A stretch of DNA of 64,000 nt, from positions 216,747 through 280,746 of the forward strand of contig JBPPLQ010000001.1 of the NCBI GenBank assembly GCA_051307355.1, written 5' to 3'. Each line of letters begins with the position of its first letter. The first letter of the stretch is position 1. The translations under genes and the position numbers were made by a program. Under the pieces are notes generated by a model. The model was not told the DNA's origin. It searched no databases and was given only the letters and a program-made list of their open reading frames with translations. Source of the stretch: Makana argininalis_D. GTDB lineage: Bacteria > Pseudomonadota > Gammaproteobacteria > Enterobacterales > Enterobacteriaceae. Shown piece after piece: positions 7,870-17,095 of the stretch.

Positions 7870-10800
7870 ATGTCAGAGCCTAAATTTGTTCATTTAAGAG
7901 TACATAGCGATCATTCTATGATAGATGGAATTATTAAAATTGATCATTTAATTAAAAAAGTAGTTAATTTAAATATGGCATCAATTGCTATTACAGATTT
8001 TTCTAATTTATGTGGCTTAATTAAATTTTATATAGCAGCTTATACATCAGGTATAAAACCAATAATTGGAGTTGATATTTTAATATATAATAATATTTTA
8101 GAAAATGAAATATCAGAATTAACTATTTTAGCACTAAATAATACTGGTTATAAAAATTTAATATCTATGATTTCTGATTCTTATAAAAATGGATATAATA
8201 TTACTGGTCCTTTAATAACTCAAGAATTACTTATTAAATACAATGAAGGTTTAATTTTAATTTCAGGTGCTAAAAATGGTGATTTAGGAAAATGTATTAT
8301 TAGAAATAATTTATCAAATATTAAAAAATGTTTATCATTTTATAATAAATATTTTTTAAATAGATATTATATAGAACTTATAAGAACTAATAGAAATAAT
8401 GAAGAATATTATATATCTTTAGCTATAAATTTATCTAAAAGATATGGACTTCCATTAGTAGCCACAAATGATGTTCGTTTTATTAAAAAATCACATTTTG
8501 AAGTTCATAAAATAAGAGTTGCTATAAATAAAGGTATTACAATAAAAGAATATGAATTATTAAATAATTATAGTTCTGAACAATATATTAAAAGCCAAGA
8601 AGAAATGTTACAATTATTTTCTGATATTCCAGAATCTTTAATTAATACTGTAGAAATTGCTAAAAGATGTAATGTGACAATTAAATTAGGTCAATATTAC
8701 TTACCAAGTTTCAAAAAAAATCATATTTCTAATAAAAATTATCTTATTTCGTGTGCAAAAAATGGTCTTAATAATAGATTATTAACTATATTTCCTGAAA
8801 AAAAAGAAAGATATAAACAAAAAATCAATTATCAAAAAAGATTAAAATCAGAACTAGATATAATTAATAAAATGAAATTTGCAAGTTATTTTCTTATTGT
8901 AATGGAATTTATCAAATGGGCAAAAAGTAATAATATACCTGTAGGGCCGGGTAGAGGATCAGGTGCAGGATCTCTTGTGGCTTATGCTTTAAATATAACT
9001 GATATTAATCCTATTAATTTTGGTTTATTATTTGAAAGATTTTTAAATCCAGAAAGAATATCTATGCCTGATTTTGATATAGATTTTTGTATGGAAAAAA
9101 GAGATAAAGTAATAGATCATGTATTATTTAAATATGGTAAAGATTATGTTTCTCAAATTATAACTTTTGGAACAATGACTGCTAAAGCAGTAATAAAAGA
9201 TGTTGGTAGAGTATTAGGTCATTCGTATTCTTTTGTTAATAAAATATCTAAATTAATTCCTAATGATTATGGAATAAATATTAAAAATTCATTAATTAAA
9301 TCACATAAATTAAAATTAATGTATGATAATAACGAAGAAATAAAAATATTAATAAATATGGCACAAAAATTAGAAGGAACAATACGTAATTTTGGAAAAC
9401 ATGCTGGAGGAGTAATTATTTCACCATCCAAAATTACTGATTTTTCTCCTATTTATTGTGATCCTGATGGTAAAAATATTATTACACAATTCGATAAAGA
9501 TGATATAGAATCTATTGGATTAGTAAAATTCGATTTTTTAGGATTGCGTACTTTAACTGTAATTCATAAAACATTATTAATATTAAATTCTGTTCGCTTA
9601 AATAAAAAATTAAAACCAATTAAATTAAAACATATTAATTTAAATGATAAAAAAATTTATAATATGTTAAAAAAATCAGAAACTACTGCAATATTTCAAT
9701 TAGAATCGAGAGGAATGAAAGATCTTATAAAACGTCTTAAACCAGACTGTTTTGAAGATATAATAGCATTAGTAGCACTTTTTAGACCTGGACCTTTACA
9801 ATCAGGAATGGTAGAAAAATTTATATCTCGTAAGCATGGAAGAGAAAAAATATTTTATCCAGATAAAAAATGGCAACATAATTCGCTTAAAAGTATTTTA
9901 CATACTACTTATGGTGTAATTTTATATCAAGAACAAGTAATGAAAATTGCTCAAATATTAGCAGGTTATACATTAGAACAATCTGATATCCTTAGAATAG
10001 CAATGGGAAAAAAAAAAAAAAATGAAATGTATAAGCAACGTTATTTTTTCAAAAAAGGATCTATTAAAAATGGCATAAATTCTAAATTATCTATGAAAAT
10101 TTTCGATATTTTAGAAAAGTTTTCAAGTTATGGATTTAATAAATCACATTCGGCAGCATATGCGTTAATAACTTATCAGACTTTATGGTTAAAAACTTAT
10201 TTTCCTTCTGAATTTTTATCTTCTGTTATGACATCTGATATTGATAATACAGAAAAAATAGTAGAAATTGTTCAAGAGTGTTTAAGAATAGGGATTAAAA
10301 TTTTACCACCTAATATAAACATTAGTGAATATAATTTTACTGTAAATAAATTTGGTAACATAATATATGGCATTGGTGCTATCAAAGGAATTGGAAAAAA
10401 TACTGTTGATTTAATTATAAATTCACGTAATAAAAATGGTAAATTTTTAGGAATTTTTGATTTATGTTCCAGATTAGATATTAAAAAAATAAACAAAAAT
10501 ATATTAGAAAAATTGATTTTTTCAGGATCTTTAGATTGTTTTGGAATAAGTAGATATATATTAATAAATTTAATTAATTATTTAGTTAAAGCTTCAAATC
10601 AACATATAAAAAATAATTTTACAGGTCAAGTAGATATGTTTGGTATTTTATATAATAATTCAACATATATAAATAAATTATATAAATGTTTAAATAAAAA
10701 TAATATACAAATAGTTCTTGATGGTGAAATAAAAACTTTAGGTTTTTATTTAACAAGTCATCCAATAATGAATTATTTAAAAGAAATTAAATATTTTAAA

Positions 10801-11349
10801 AAAATTACATATATTAAAAATATTAAAGAAATTAATACAAATAATATAATTAAAACAATAGGCTTAGTTACTTTTTATAAAGAAAAAAAAACAAAAAATG
10901 GAAATATTATAGGTATATGTATAATAGATGATAGATCTATACGTTTAGAATTAATTTTATTTGAAAATATTGTAAAAAAATATTCTAATTTAATAGAAAA
11001 AAATAAAATGATTTTAGCTACAGGTAAAATTTTTTATGATAATTTTAATTATAAATTTAAAATGAATGTTTATAAAATAAATGATATTAACAAAGAACGC
11101 GAAAAAAATGCTAAAAGATTAACAATATTAATAGAAAATATAAAATTTAGTAAAAAATTATTATTTAAAATCAAATCATATATAAGACCATATTTATTAG
11201 GTTCTATTCCACTATATTTTTACTATAAAAACAATAAACAATACAATTGTTGTAATTTTTTAAATAAATATAAAGTAAAACCTACAAATACTCTTTTAAA
11301 CAATTTTAAAAAAATTTTTGGTGATGAAAATGTAAATATAGAATATTAA
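7870..11349 (+). CDS. dnaE: DNA polymerase III alpha subunit
   Basis: The replicative polymerase, 1159 residues (E. coli 1160). The N-terminal PHP domain begins FVHLRVHSDHSMIDG. The three catalytic aspartates fall at E. coli numbers: Asp401 and Asp403 in PDFDIDF and Asp555 in KFDFLG. The clamp-binding motif QVDMF begins at residue 920, also as in E. coli (QADMF). The helix-hairpin-helix and OB-fold regions follow, and the tail is strongly Lys/Asn-rich. A run of 15 A (10008-10022) encodes the lysines of AMGKKKKNEM, a conserved segment, and is a slippage risk. Proofreading is by a separate epsilon subunit not in this window. Confidence 0.97.
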   Translation: MSEPKFVHLRVHSDHSMIDGIIKIDHLIKKVVNLNMASIAITDFSNLCGLIKFYIAAYTSGIKPIIGVDILIYNNILENEISELTILALNNTGYKNLISMISDSYKNGYNITGPLITQELLIKYNEGLILISGAKNGDLGKCIIRNNLSNIKKCLSFYNKYFLNRYYIELIRTNRNNEEYYISLAINLSKRYGLPLVATNDVRFIKKSHFEVHKIRVAINKGITIKEYELLNNYSSEQYIKSQEEMLQLFSDIPESLINTVEIAKRCNVTIKLGQYYLPSFKKNHISNKNYLISCAKNGLNNRLLTIFPEKKERYKQKINYQKRLKSELDIINKMKFASYFLIVMEFIKWAKSNNIPVGPGRGSGAGSLVAYALNITDINPINFGLLFERFLNPERISMPDFDIDFCMEKRDKVIDHVLFKYGKDYVSQIITFGTMTAKAVIKDVGRVLGHSYSFVNKISKLIPNDYGINIKNSLIKSHKLKLMYDNNEEIKILINMAQKLEGTIRNFGKHAGGVIISPSKITDFSPIYCDPDGKNIITQFDKDDIESIGLVKFDFLGLRTLTVIHKTLLILNSVRLNKKLKPIKLKHINLNDKKIYNMLKKSETTAIFQLESRGMKDLIKRLKPDCFEDIIALVALFRPGPLQSGMVEKFISRKHGREKIFYPDKKWQHNSLKSILHTTYGVILYQEQVMKIAQILAGYTLEQSDILRIAMGKKKKNEMYKQRYFFKKGSIKNGINSKLSMKIFDILEKFSSYGFNKSHSAAYALITYQTLWLKTYFPSEFLSSVMTSDIDNTEKIVEIVQECLRIGIKILPPNINISEYNFTVNKFGNIIYGIGAIKGIGKNTVDLIINSRNKNGKFLGIFDLCSRLDIKKINKNILEKLIFSGSLDCFGISRYILINLINYLVKASNQHIKNNFTGQVDMFGILYNNSTYINKLYKCLNKNNIQIVLDGEIKTLGFYLTSHPIMNYLKEIKYFKKITYIKNIKEINTNNIIKTIGLVTFYKEKKTKNGNIIGICIIDDRSIRLELILFENIVKKYSNLIEKNKMILATGKIFYDNFNYKFKMNVYKINDINKEREKNAKRLTILIENIKFSKKLLFKIKSYIRPYLLGSIPLYFYYKNNKQYNCCNFLNKYKVKPTNTLLNNFKKIFGDENVNIEY

Positions 11350-11432
11350 TTAAAAACAATTATTTTAAAAAATTAAAAATAAATAGTATTTATATATTTA
11401 ATTAAATTAATTTAAATTAAAAAAATTACACT

Positions 11433-12410
11433 ATGAAATGGTATTTCTGGTTAAATAAATATTATAGAAATATAATAAATTTTTATAAAAAAGAATTTTA
11501 TAATCATTCTTTAATAATACATAGTAATTTTACAAATGGAAAAAAATCACTATGTTATGCTGTTATTCGTTGGTTAATGTGTCATAAACCATATAAGAAA
11601 AGAATTTGTGGATATTGTCAAGGTTGTAATCTTATGTTATCTAATAATCATCCTGATTATTATAAATTAGATTTTAAAAAAAATATTGGTATAGATGATA
11701 TTAGATTAATACATGAAAATATATATATTAAATCTAGACAAAATGGTACAAAAGTCATATTAATCAATAATGCATCACTATTAACAGAACAAGCATCTAA
11801 TGCTTTGTTAAAAATATTAGAAGAGCCGCCAAAAGATACTTATTTTATTATTTCATGTAAGTATTTATTTAAATTACCTAAAACTTTATTAAGTAGATGT
11901 ATATGTTTTAATATTAATAAAATAAATGAAAAAAATGCTTTACAATGGTTAAAAAAAAAATATAAAAAATTAAATAAAATTACTATTGTTACAGCTTTAA
12001 GAATATGTAATGGTTATCCATTAAAAGCTAAATGCTTATTAAAAAAAAAAAAATGGATTGAAAGACAAACTTTATGTAATTTATTAAATAATGCTATTAT
12101 AACTAATGATTTCATATCTTTGTTACCACAATTAATTAATTATTCTGATAATAGAACAATATTGTGGTTTATTAGTTTTATTGTAGATGCTATTAAATAT
12201 AATTTAAATTTAAAAAAATTTATATCAAATATAGATAAGTTATATATAATAATAAATTTAAACAAAAAATTTAATTTTAATATACTTTTATATCAATATA
12301 AAATTTTATTAAAATTTTTTATAAATTTAAATAATATCAATAATATTAATAAAGAAATTTTAATATTCAGAATTCTTATTAAAATTGAAAATAATTTTTT
12401 TATTTTTTAA
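11433..12410 (+). CDS. holB: DNA polymerase III delta' subunit
   Basis: Clamp-loader subunit, 325 residues (E. coli 334). It starts MKWYFWL as in E. coli (MRWYPWL). The zinc-binding cysteines are at 50, 59, 62 and 65, exactly as in E. coli. HPDYY, ASNALLKILEEPP and the SRC motif follow. As normal for delta' it lacks a working Walker A motif. The C-terminal collar domain is highly diverged (Lys/Asn/Ile-rich). It lies 83 bases after dnaE on the same strand; in E. coli the two genes are far apart, so this adjacency is a product of genome reduction. Confidence 0.93.
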   Translation: MKWYFWLNKYYRNIINFYKKEFYNHSLIIHSNFTNGKKSLCYAVIRWLMCHKPYKKRICGYCQGCNLMLSNNHPDYYKLDFKKNIGIDDIRLIHENIYIKSRQNGTKVILINNASLLTEQASNALLKILEEPPKDTYFIISCKYLFKLPKTLLSRCICFNINKINEKNALQWLKKKYKKLNKITIVTALRICNGYPLKAKCLLKKKKWIERQTLCNLLNNAIITNDFISLLPQLINYSDNRTILWFISFIVDAIKYNLNLKKFISNIDKLYIIINLNKKFNFNILLYQYKILLKFFINLNNINNINKEILIFRILIKIENNFFIF

Positions 12411-12501
12411 AAATTAATATTCTTTTTATTTTAAATTAATTTTAATTATATAATTCAATTAATAATTTAATTTTAATTATTAAAATCAATTTAAAATAAA
12501 A

Positions 12502-12981
12502 ATGAAAAATAAAAAAAAAGAATATTTCATTATTTCAAAAAATAAAAAAATTTATTATAAATATAAAATTGAAAAAAAAATAGAAGCATCTTTATCTCTA
12601 AAAGGATGGGAAGTAAAATCAATTAAATCTGGAAAAATTGATATAAGTAATAGTTATATTTCTATTAATAATAAAGAAGCTTATCTTGTTGGTGCTGTAT
12701 TTCAACCCTTAAATAATGTTTCTTTAATTAATAAAGATGATAATAAAAGAATTAAAAAAGTTTTGTTAAATAAATTTGAAATAAATCAACTTTTATATAA
12801 AATTAAAAAAGAACATTGTACTATAGTTGTATTATCTTTATATTTGAAAAAATCAATTATTAAAATGAAAATTGGAATAGCTAAAGGAAAAAAAACATAT
12901 GATAAAAGAAATTGTACTAAAAAAAGAGAGTGGAAGATTAATAAATCTAGAATTATTAAAATTAATAAAAAATATAATTGA
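12502..12981 (+). CDS. smpB: SsrA-binding protein SmpB
   Basis: The 159-residue product (E. coli 160) binds the tRNA-like part of tmRNA and takes it to stalled ribosomes. Conserved blocks are IEASLSLKGWEVKSIKSGK, YLVGAVFQPL and the basic C-terminal KGKKTYDKRNCTKKREWK, which forms the helix that enters the empty mRNA channel. Its RNA partner ssrA begins 30 bases downstream on the same strand, so the rescue system is intact and linked as in E. coli. No strong ribosome-binding site is visible. Confidence 0.96.
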   Translation: MKNKKKEYFIISKNKKIYYKYKIEKKIEASLSLKGWEVKSIKSGKIDISNSYISINNKEAYLVGAVFQPLNNVSLINKDDNKRIKKVLLNKFEINQLLYKIKKEHCTIVVLSLYLKKSIIKMKIGIAKGKKTYDKRNCTKKREWKINKSRIIKINKKYN

Positions 12982-13011
12982 TATTTATTATAATATATAT
13001 TATATTATATA

Positions 13012-13390
13012 GGGGCTGATTATTGGATTCGACGAAATTTTATATTTTTTAATTTGCATGTCGAGAGATAAAGTAACTCGTTAAAACTAATTAAAATAAA
13101 TGCAAAAGAAAAATTCACAGAATATGTTGCTTTGGCGGCTTAATTCAGAAAACAAAAACTGAGTATTCCCTCATTATTCATTTTATCTCTTTAATAGAAT
13201 AAAAGAGGTCATTAATAAGAGATATAACTTTTAATATTTTTATATTTTTAATAAAAGTATTATTTTTACAAAAATATAAATTCTTATAATTTGTGTCTGT
13301 CCTTATTTTAAGATATAAAAAGACAGTACTAAACATGTAGATATTAAAAAAAATAAATTTCGGACGCGGGTTCAAATCCCGCCAGCTCCA
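13012..13390 (+). ncRNA. ssrA: tmRNA (SsrA)
   Basis: The 5' end GGGGCTGAT..GGATTCGACG and the 3' end GACGCGGGTTCAAATCCCGCCAGCTCC form the tRNA-like domain, with a G-U-wobbled acceptor stem and an A discriminator at 13390. The CCA is not encoded. The tag frame runs 13102-13143 and reads AKEKFTEYVALAA then TAA. The conserved ALAA end needed for protease recognition is kept, while the rest is unlike the E. coli tag ANDENYALAA. About 379 bases long. smpB is directly upstream, and ptsI on the other strand ends 31 bases after it. Confidence 0.95.
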
Positions 13391-13420
13391 AAAATATTTA
13401 CTATTAATGATGTTATAAAA

Positions 13421-15124
13421 TTAATTATAAATTAATTTATTTACATCTTTTTTTGTTGATTTTGTTAAAATTTTTTCTAAAAATTTTTTAGATTTAAAGA
13501 AACTAGATGTTCTAATAATATTTTTAATATCTGGTATAGAAACAGAAGACATACTAAATTCATCTAAACCCATTCCTAATAAAAGTTTAGTTGCATTTTT
13601 ATCTCCTGCAAGTTCTCCACACATACTTACCCATTTTCCAGAATAATGTGAATTTTTAATAACTTTATTGATTAATAAAATCATTGAAATAGAAAATGGA
13701 TTATATAAATAAGAAATAATTTCATTACCCCTATCAACTGCTAAAGTATATTGTGTTAAATCATTAGTTCCAATACTTAAAAAATCAACTTCATAAGATA
13801 AATATTTTGAAATCAATGCAGAAGATGGTGTTTCTATCATAACTCCTATTTCTATATTTTCATCAAATAAAATATTTTTATTTCTAAGTGTCTGTTTTAT
13901 TAAAAATATTTCTTTATTTAATAAACGCAATTCTTCTAGTTCTATAACCATAGGAAACATAATACATAATTTACCAAATGCTGAAGCTTTTAAAATAGAT
14001 TTTAGTTGAGATCTAATAATTTTATTATTAATTATTGATATACGTATCCCTCTACATCCTAAAAATGGGTTTTCTTCTTTTTTAAAATTTATATATGAAA
14101 TTTGTTTATCACCACCAATATCAATAGTACGTATTATTTTTTTTTTATTATTAATAGATTTAGATATTTTTTTATATATATTAAATTGTTCTGCTTCATT
14201 TGGTATTGAATTTTTATCCATAAAAATAAACTCAGATCTATATAATCCTATTCCTTCTGATCCATATTTTTTTGATTTTGTAATATCATTAATATTATTA
14301 ATATTTGAACATATTTCTACTTTATGTTTATCAAGAGTAATTGCAGATAAATTTTTAATTTTATATAATTTTTTTTTTTCTATTAAATAATTAAATTTAA
14401 TTAGTTTAATTTTGTTTATTATATGTAATTGTGGATTTATATAAATTTTATTATTTATTGCATCTAATATTATATAATCTCCATTATTAACATTTTTTGT
14501 AATATTTACAGTTCCTACTATTGCTGGTATTTCCAATGATCTTGCAATAATAGATGTATGTGATGTTTTGCCACCAATATCTGTTATAAATCCTTTTATT
14601 TTATCTTTATTAAATTGTACAATTTCAGAAGGACTTATATCAAAAGAAATTAATATTGAATTTTCATTTATATTTTCTATATCAATTATTTTAATATTTA
14701 AAATATTTCTAATAAGTCTATCACCAATATCATAAATATCGAAATTTCTTTCTCTAAGATATTTATCTTTAATTGATTTTATATGCTTAATTTGTTTTTT
14801 AATAACAGTATTTACTGCATATTCTGCACTTATTAAATTATTTTTAATCATATTTAATATATCTTTCTCAAATTCTATATCTTCTAAAATCATTAAATAA
14901 CTATTAAATATTAATTCTTTTGTTTTTCCTATAGATTTAATTTTTTTATTTTTTATTTTTTTTAATTGGTTTGATGTTTTATTTATTCCAGAATAAAATT
15001 TTTTTATTTCTTGTTTTATTTGATATGATTTAATTTTTTTTTTATTTAAAACTATTTTTTCTTTTGTAATTATTAAAGCTTTTCCAAAAGCAATTCCTGG
15101 TGATACTGAAATACCTGACAACAT
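13421..15124 (-). CDS. ptsI: Phosphoenolpyruvate-protein phosphotransferase (PTS enzyme I)
   Basis: First enzyme of the sugar phosphotransferase system: it takes phosphate from PEP and passes it to HPr. The 567 residues (E. coli 575) have the active-site His189 in GGKTSHTSIIARS and Cys502 in MCGELAGD, both at E. coli numbers. The PEP-binding blocks GIGLYRSEFIFM and GCRGIRISI are also present. It follows ptsH with a 41-base gap in the usual order. crr (EIIA-Glc), which follows ptsI in E. coli, is absent here; ssrA lies there instead. Confidence 0.97.
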   Translation of the reverse strand: MLSGISVSPGIAFGKALIITKEKIVLNKKKIKSYQIKQEIKKFYSGINKTSNQLKKIKNKKIKSIGKTKELIFNSYLMILEDIEFEKDILNMIKNNLISAEYAVNTVIKKQIKHIKSIKDKYLRERNFDIYDIGDRLIRNILNIKIIDIENINENSILISFDISPSEIVQFNKDKIKGFITDIGGKTSHTSIIARSLEIPAIVGTVNITKNVNNGDYIILDAINNKIYINPQLHIINKIKLIKFNYLIEKKKLYKIKNLSAITLDKHKVEICSNINNINDITKSKKYGSEGIGLYRSEFIFMDKNSIPNEAEQFNIYKKISKSINNKKKIIRTIDIGGDKQISYINFKKEENPFLGCRGIRISIINNKIIRSQLKSILKASAFGKLCIMFPMVIELEELRLLNKEIFLIKQTLRNKNILFDENIEIGVMIETPSSALISKYLSYEVDFLSIGTNDLTQYTLAVDRGNEIISYLYNPFSISMILLINKVIKNSHYSGKWVSMCGELAGDKNATKLLLGMGLDEFSMSSVSIPDIKNIIRTSSFFKSKKFLEKILTKSTKKDVNKLIYN

Positions 15125-15165
15125 AGTTATACCTTATTATATAATTTTATTTTATAATAAAATTA

Positions 15166-15420
15166 TTAAATTTTTAATATAAATTTTACTAAATGATTAA
15201 TTGCTTTATATTCATCTTCACCTTCAGCAACAATTTCTATTATAGTATTTTTTGATAAATCAAGTGATTGAAGTTTAAACAAACTTTTTGCATTAGCTGA
15301 TTTTCCTTTTGAGTGTATTGTTATATCTGAAATAAATTTTTTAGCTTCTGTTACCAACATAACTGCTGGACGAGTATGAATACCATTTTTAGCATCAATT
15401 TTTATTTTTTTTTGGTACAT
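15166..15420 (-). CDS. ptsH: Phosphocarrier protein HPr
   Basis: 84 residues (E. coli 85). The phosphorylated His15 lies in NGIHTRPA, and Ser46 is in AKSLFKLQSL. HPr carries phosphate from enzyme I to the sugar-specific EIIA domains. It is the first gene of a ptsH-ptsI pair. The 250 bases upstream (15421-15670) are A/T-rich and gene-free and should contain the promoter. No membrane EII is encoded in this window, so the sugar imported is unknown. Confidence 0.96.
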   Translation of the reverse strand: MYQKKIKIDAKNGIHTRPAVMLVTEAKKFISDITIHSKGKSANAKSLFKLQSLDLSKNTIIEIVAEGEDEYKAINHLVKFILKI

Positions 15421-15670
15421 TTTTAACCCAATTAATTAATTAAAATTTCATAAATTTAATTTTTTTAATTTTTTAAAAAATATTTATTGTATATTAATTA
15501 ATAATATTTTAAATTAAAAATTATTTTTTTAAATTATTTTAATTAATTTTAAATAAAAAAAAACTATTTTCAATATAAAATATTTTATTAACTTAATTTA
15601 AATTTTTTAAATTATTTTTTAAAAAAATAAAATTATTAAAATAATGAAATTTTAATATTGTGTAATATTA

Positions 15671-16675
15671 TTAAATAATTTTATTATATTTTAATTCTTT
15701 TTTAACATAAGCATAATAAATAGGAGCTGCTATTAATCCTTCTAACCCAAATATAGATTTTAATATAATCATAGCTAATAATAATTCCCATGATTTTGAA
15801 TTTATACTTTTTCCAACTATTTCTGCATTTAAAAAATATTCTAATTTATGAATAAATATTAAATATATTAACATCATAATACCAACAATAAATGATATAT
15901 AAAAAGCTGAAATAGTAATCATAGTATTTGAAATAATATTTCCTATAATAGGAAATAAACCAAAAATAAAAGTAAATAAAATAAGTTCTTTTATAAAAGG
16001 AATTTTAATTTTTAAAAAAATAAACAAAATTATCATAATGAATGTTGTTAAAATTGTATTTAATAATGATACTTTAAATTGAGCATAAATAACATTCCTA
16101 AAAGAATCATAAAGATTCATTATTCTTTTAGATAATTGTTTAATAAAATAAGAATTATTTGTACATGGTTTATTTAAAGAAATAGATGATCCTAAAATTA
16201 AACCAAGAAATATCATTATAGATCCATTTAAAAAAGAGTTAAAAATCCTTTTAAATATATTTAAATTTGAATTAATTAAAGAAAAAATTTTTAATTTAAT
16301 TTTTTCTGTACTTTCTGGTAAAAAAGCTGGAAAATAATCTGGAATCATATTTTTAATTATTATAAATATATCATCTTGATTACATTGAAAATTATTTTTT
16401 TTTGATATTTCAAATTTAAAACAATTAATTACATTAATCACTCCTATTGAAATTGTAAATATTACTAATAATGTAATTATTGTTATTATTACCAACCTAG
16501 CCTTATCAACACCTAAATATTTTTCAAGAAAAGATGGCGTTAAAAATAAAATTATTTGATATACAAAAAAACCTGATATAAAACATGTAAATAAATGCAA
16601 TGGAATCATTAAGGTGATAAAAAGAATCATTAACATATACGAAATAAATTTAAGTTTTTTTTTAGTTATGTTCAT
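15671..16675 (-). CDS. AI-2E family (PerM/YdiK-like) membrane transporter
   Basis: A 334-residue polytopic membrane protein. Hydrophobic segments are visible around residues 10-50 (two), 60-85, 145-165, 190-230 (two), 230-285 (two) and 295-325. A hydrophilic loop at about 90-140 holds NMIPDYFPAFLPEST. The C-terminal block FLNAEIVGKSINSKSWELLL and GLEGLIAAPIYYAYVKKEL fits the AI-2E transporter family (Pfam PF01594 type). Family members have been linked to autoinducer-2 or ion export, but substrates are mostly unknown. I do not recognise a one-to-one E. coli orthologue, so no symbol is given. Keeping a full-length exporter-like protein in so reduced a genome is notable. Confidence 0.7.
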   Translation of the reverse strand: MNITKKKLKFISYMLMILFITLMIPLHLFTCFISGFFVYQIILFLTPSFLEKYLGVDKARLVIITIITLLVIFTISIGVINVINCFKFEISKKNNFQCNQDDIFIIIKNMIPDYFPAFLPESTEKIKLKIFSLINSNLNIFKRIFNSFLNGSIMIFLGLILGSSISLNKPCTNNSYFIKQLSKRIMNLYDSFRNVIYAQFKVSLLNTILTTFIMIILFIFLKIKIPFIKELILFTFIFGLFPIIGNIISNTMITISAFYISFIVGIMMLIYLIFIHKLEYFLNAEIVGKSINSKSWELLLAMIILKSIFGLEGLIAAPIYYAYVKKELKYNKII

Positions 16676-16717
16676 TTTATTTCCTGTTATTTATCAATAT
16701 AAATATATTTATATTAA

Positions 16718-16801
16718 AGGAGAAACAGGGATTTGAACCCTGGAAGGAATATTCCTTACGATTTTCGAAATCGTTCCGTTTAACCACTCTGGCATTTCTC
16801 C
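16718..16801 (-). tRNA. tRNA-Ser (anticodon CGA)
   Basis: On the minus strand the acceptor GGAGAAA pairs with TTTCTCC, the anticodon loop is TTCGAAA within a perfect ACGAT/ATCGT stem, and a long class-II variable arm is present. The anticodon CGA reads UCG. The discriminator (base 16718) is U rather than the G found in E. coli tRNA-Ser, and CCA is not encoded. Confidence 0.93.
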
Positions 16802-17095
16802 TTATTTTATAAAAAATTTAATTTAGTTATAAAAAATATGTAATATTAATTATTATAATGAAAATTTTAGAAATTAAAAATACTGTTATAATAAATAAAT
16901 ATTATATAAATATAAGTTTTATATATCTAAAATATATTATTTATAATTTAAATATTAAATACTATAAATTAAAAAATTTTTATTATTTTTTTAATTAATA
17001 TATAATAAGTTATTACATCATTTATCTTTAAATTTTTTAAAAATTTAAATTACATTTTAGATGTAATTTAATAAATATTATTTAACAAAAAAAAA
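16802..17095. other. Gene-free A/T spacer between tRNA-Ser(CGA) and the rpsA 3' end
   Basis: 294 bases with no gene. It contains the likely tRNA promoter region on the minus strand and the hairpin after rpsA (17046-17070). Otherwise it is A/T sequence without recognisable signals. Confidence 0.5.
17046..17070 (-). terminator. Hairpin downstream of rpsA
   Basis: TAAATTACAT (17046-17055) pairs with ATGTAATTTA (17061-17070) around a five-base loop, 26 bases after the rpsA stop on the minus strand. It is followed by A/T-rich sequence. It has the layout of an intrinsic terminator adapted to a very A/T-rich genome. Confidence 0.55.

Noticed and set aside
13178..13375. A 65-codon minus-strand frame
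   Set aside because: It lies within the tmRNA gene.
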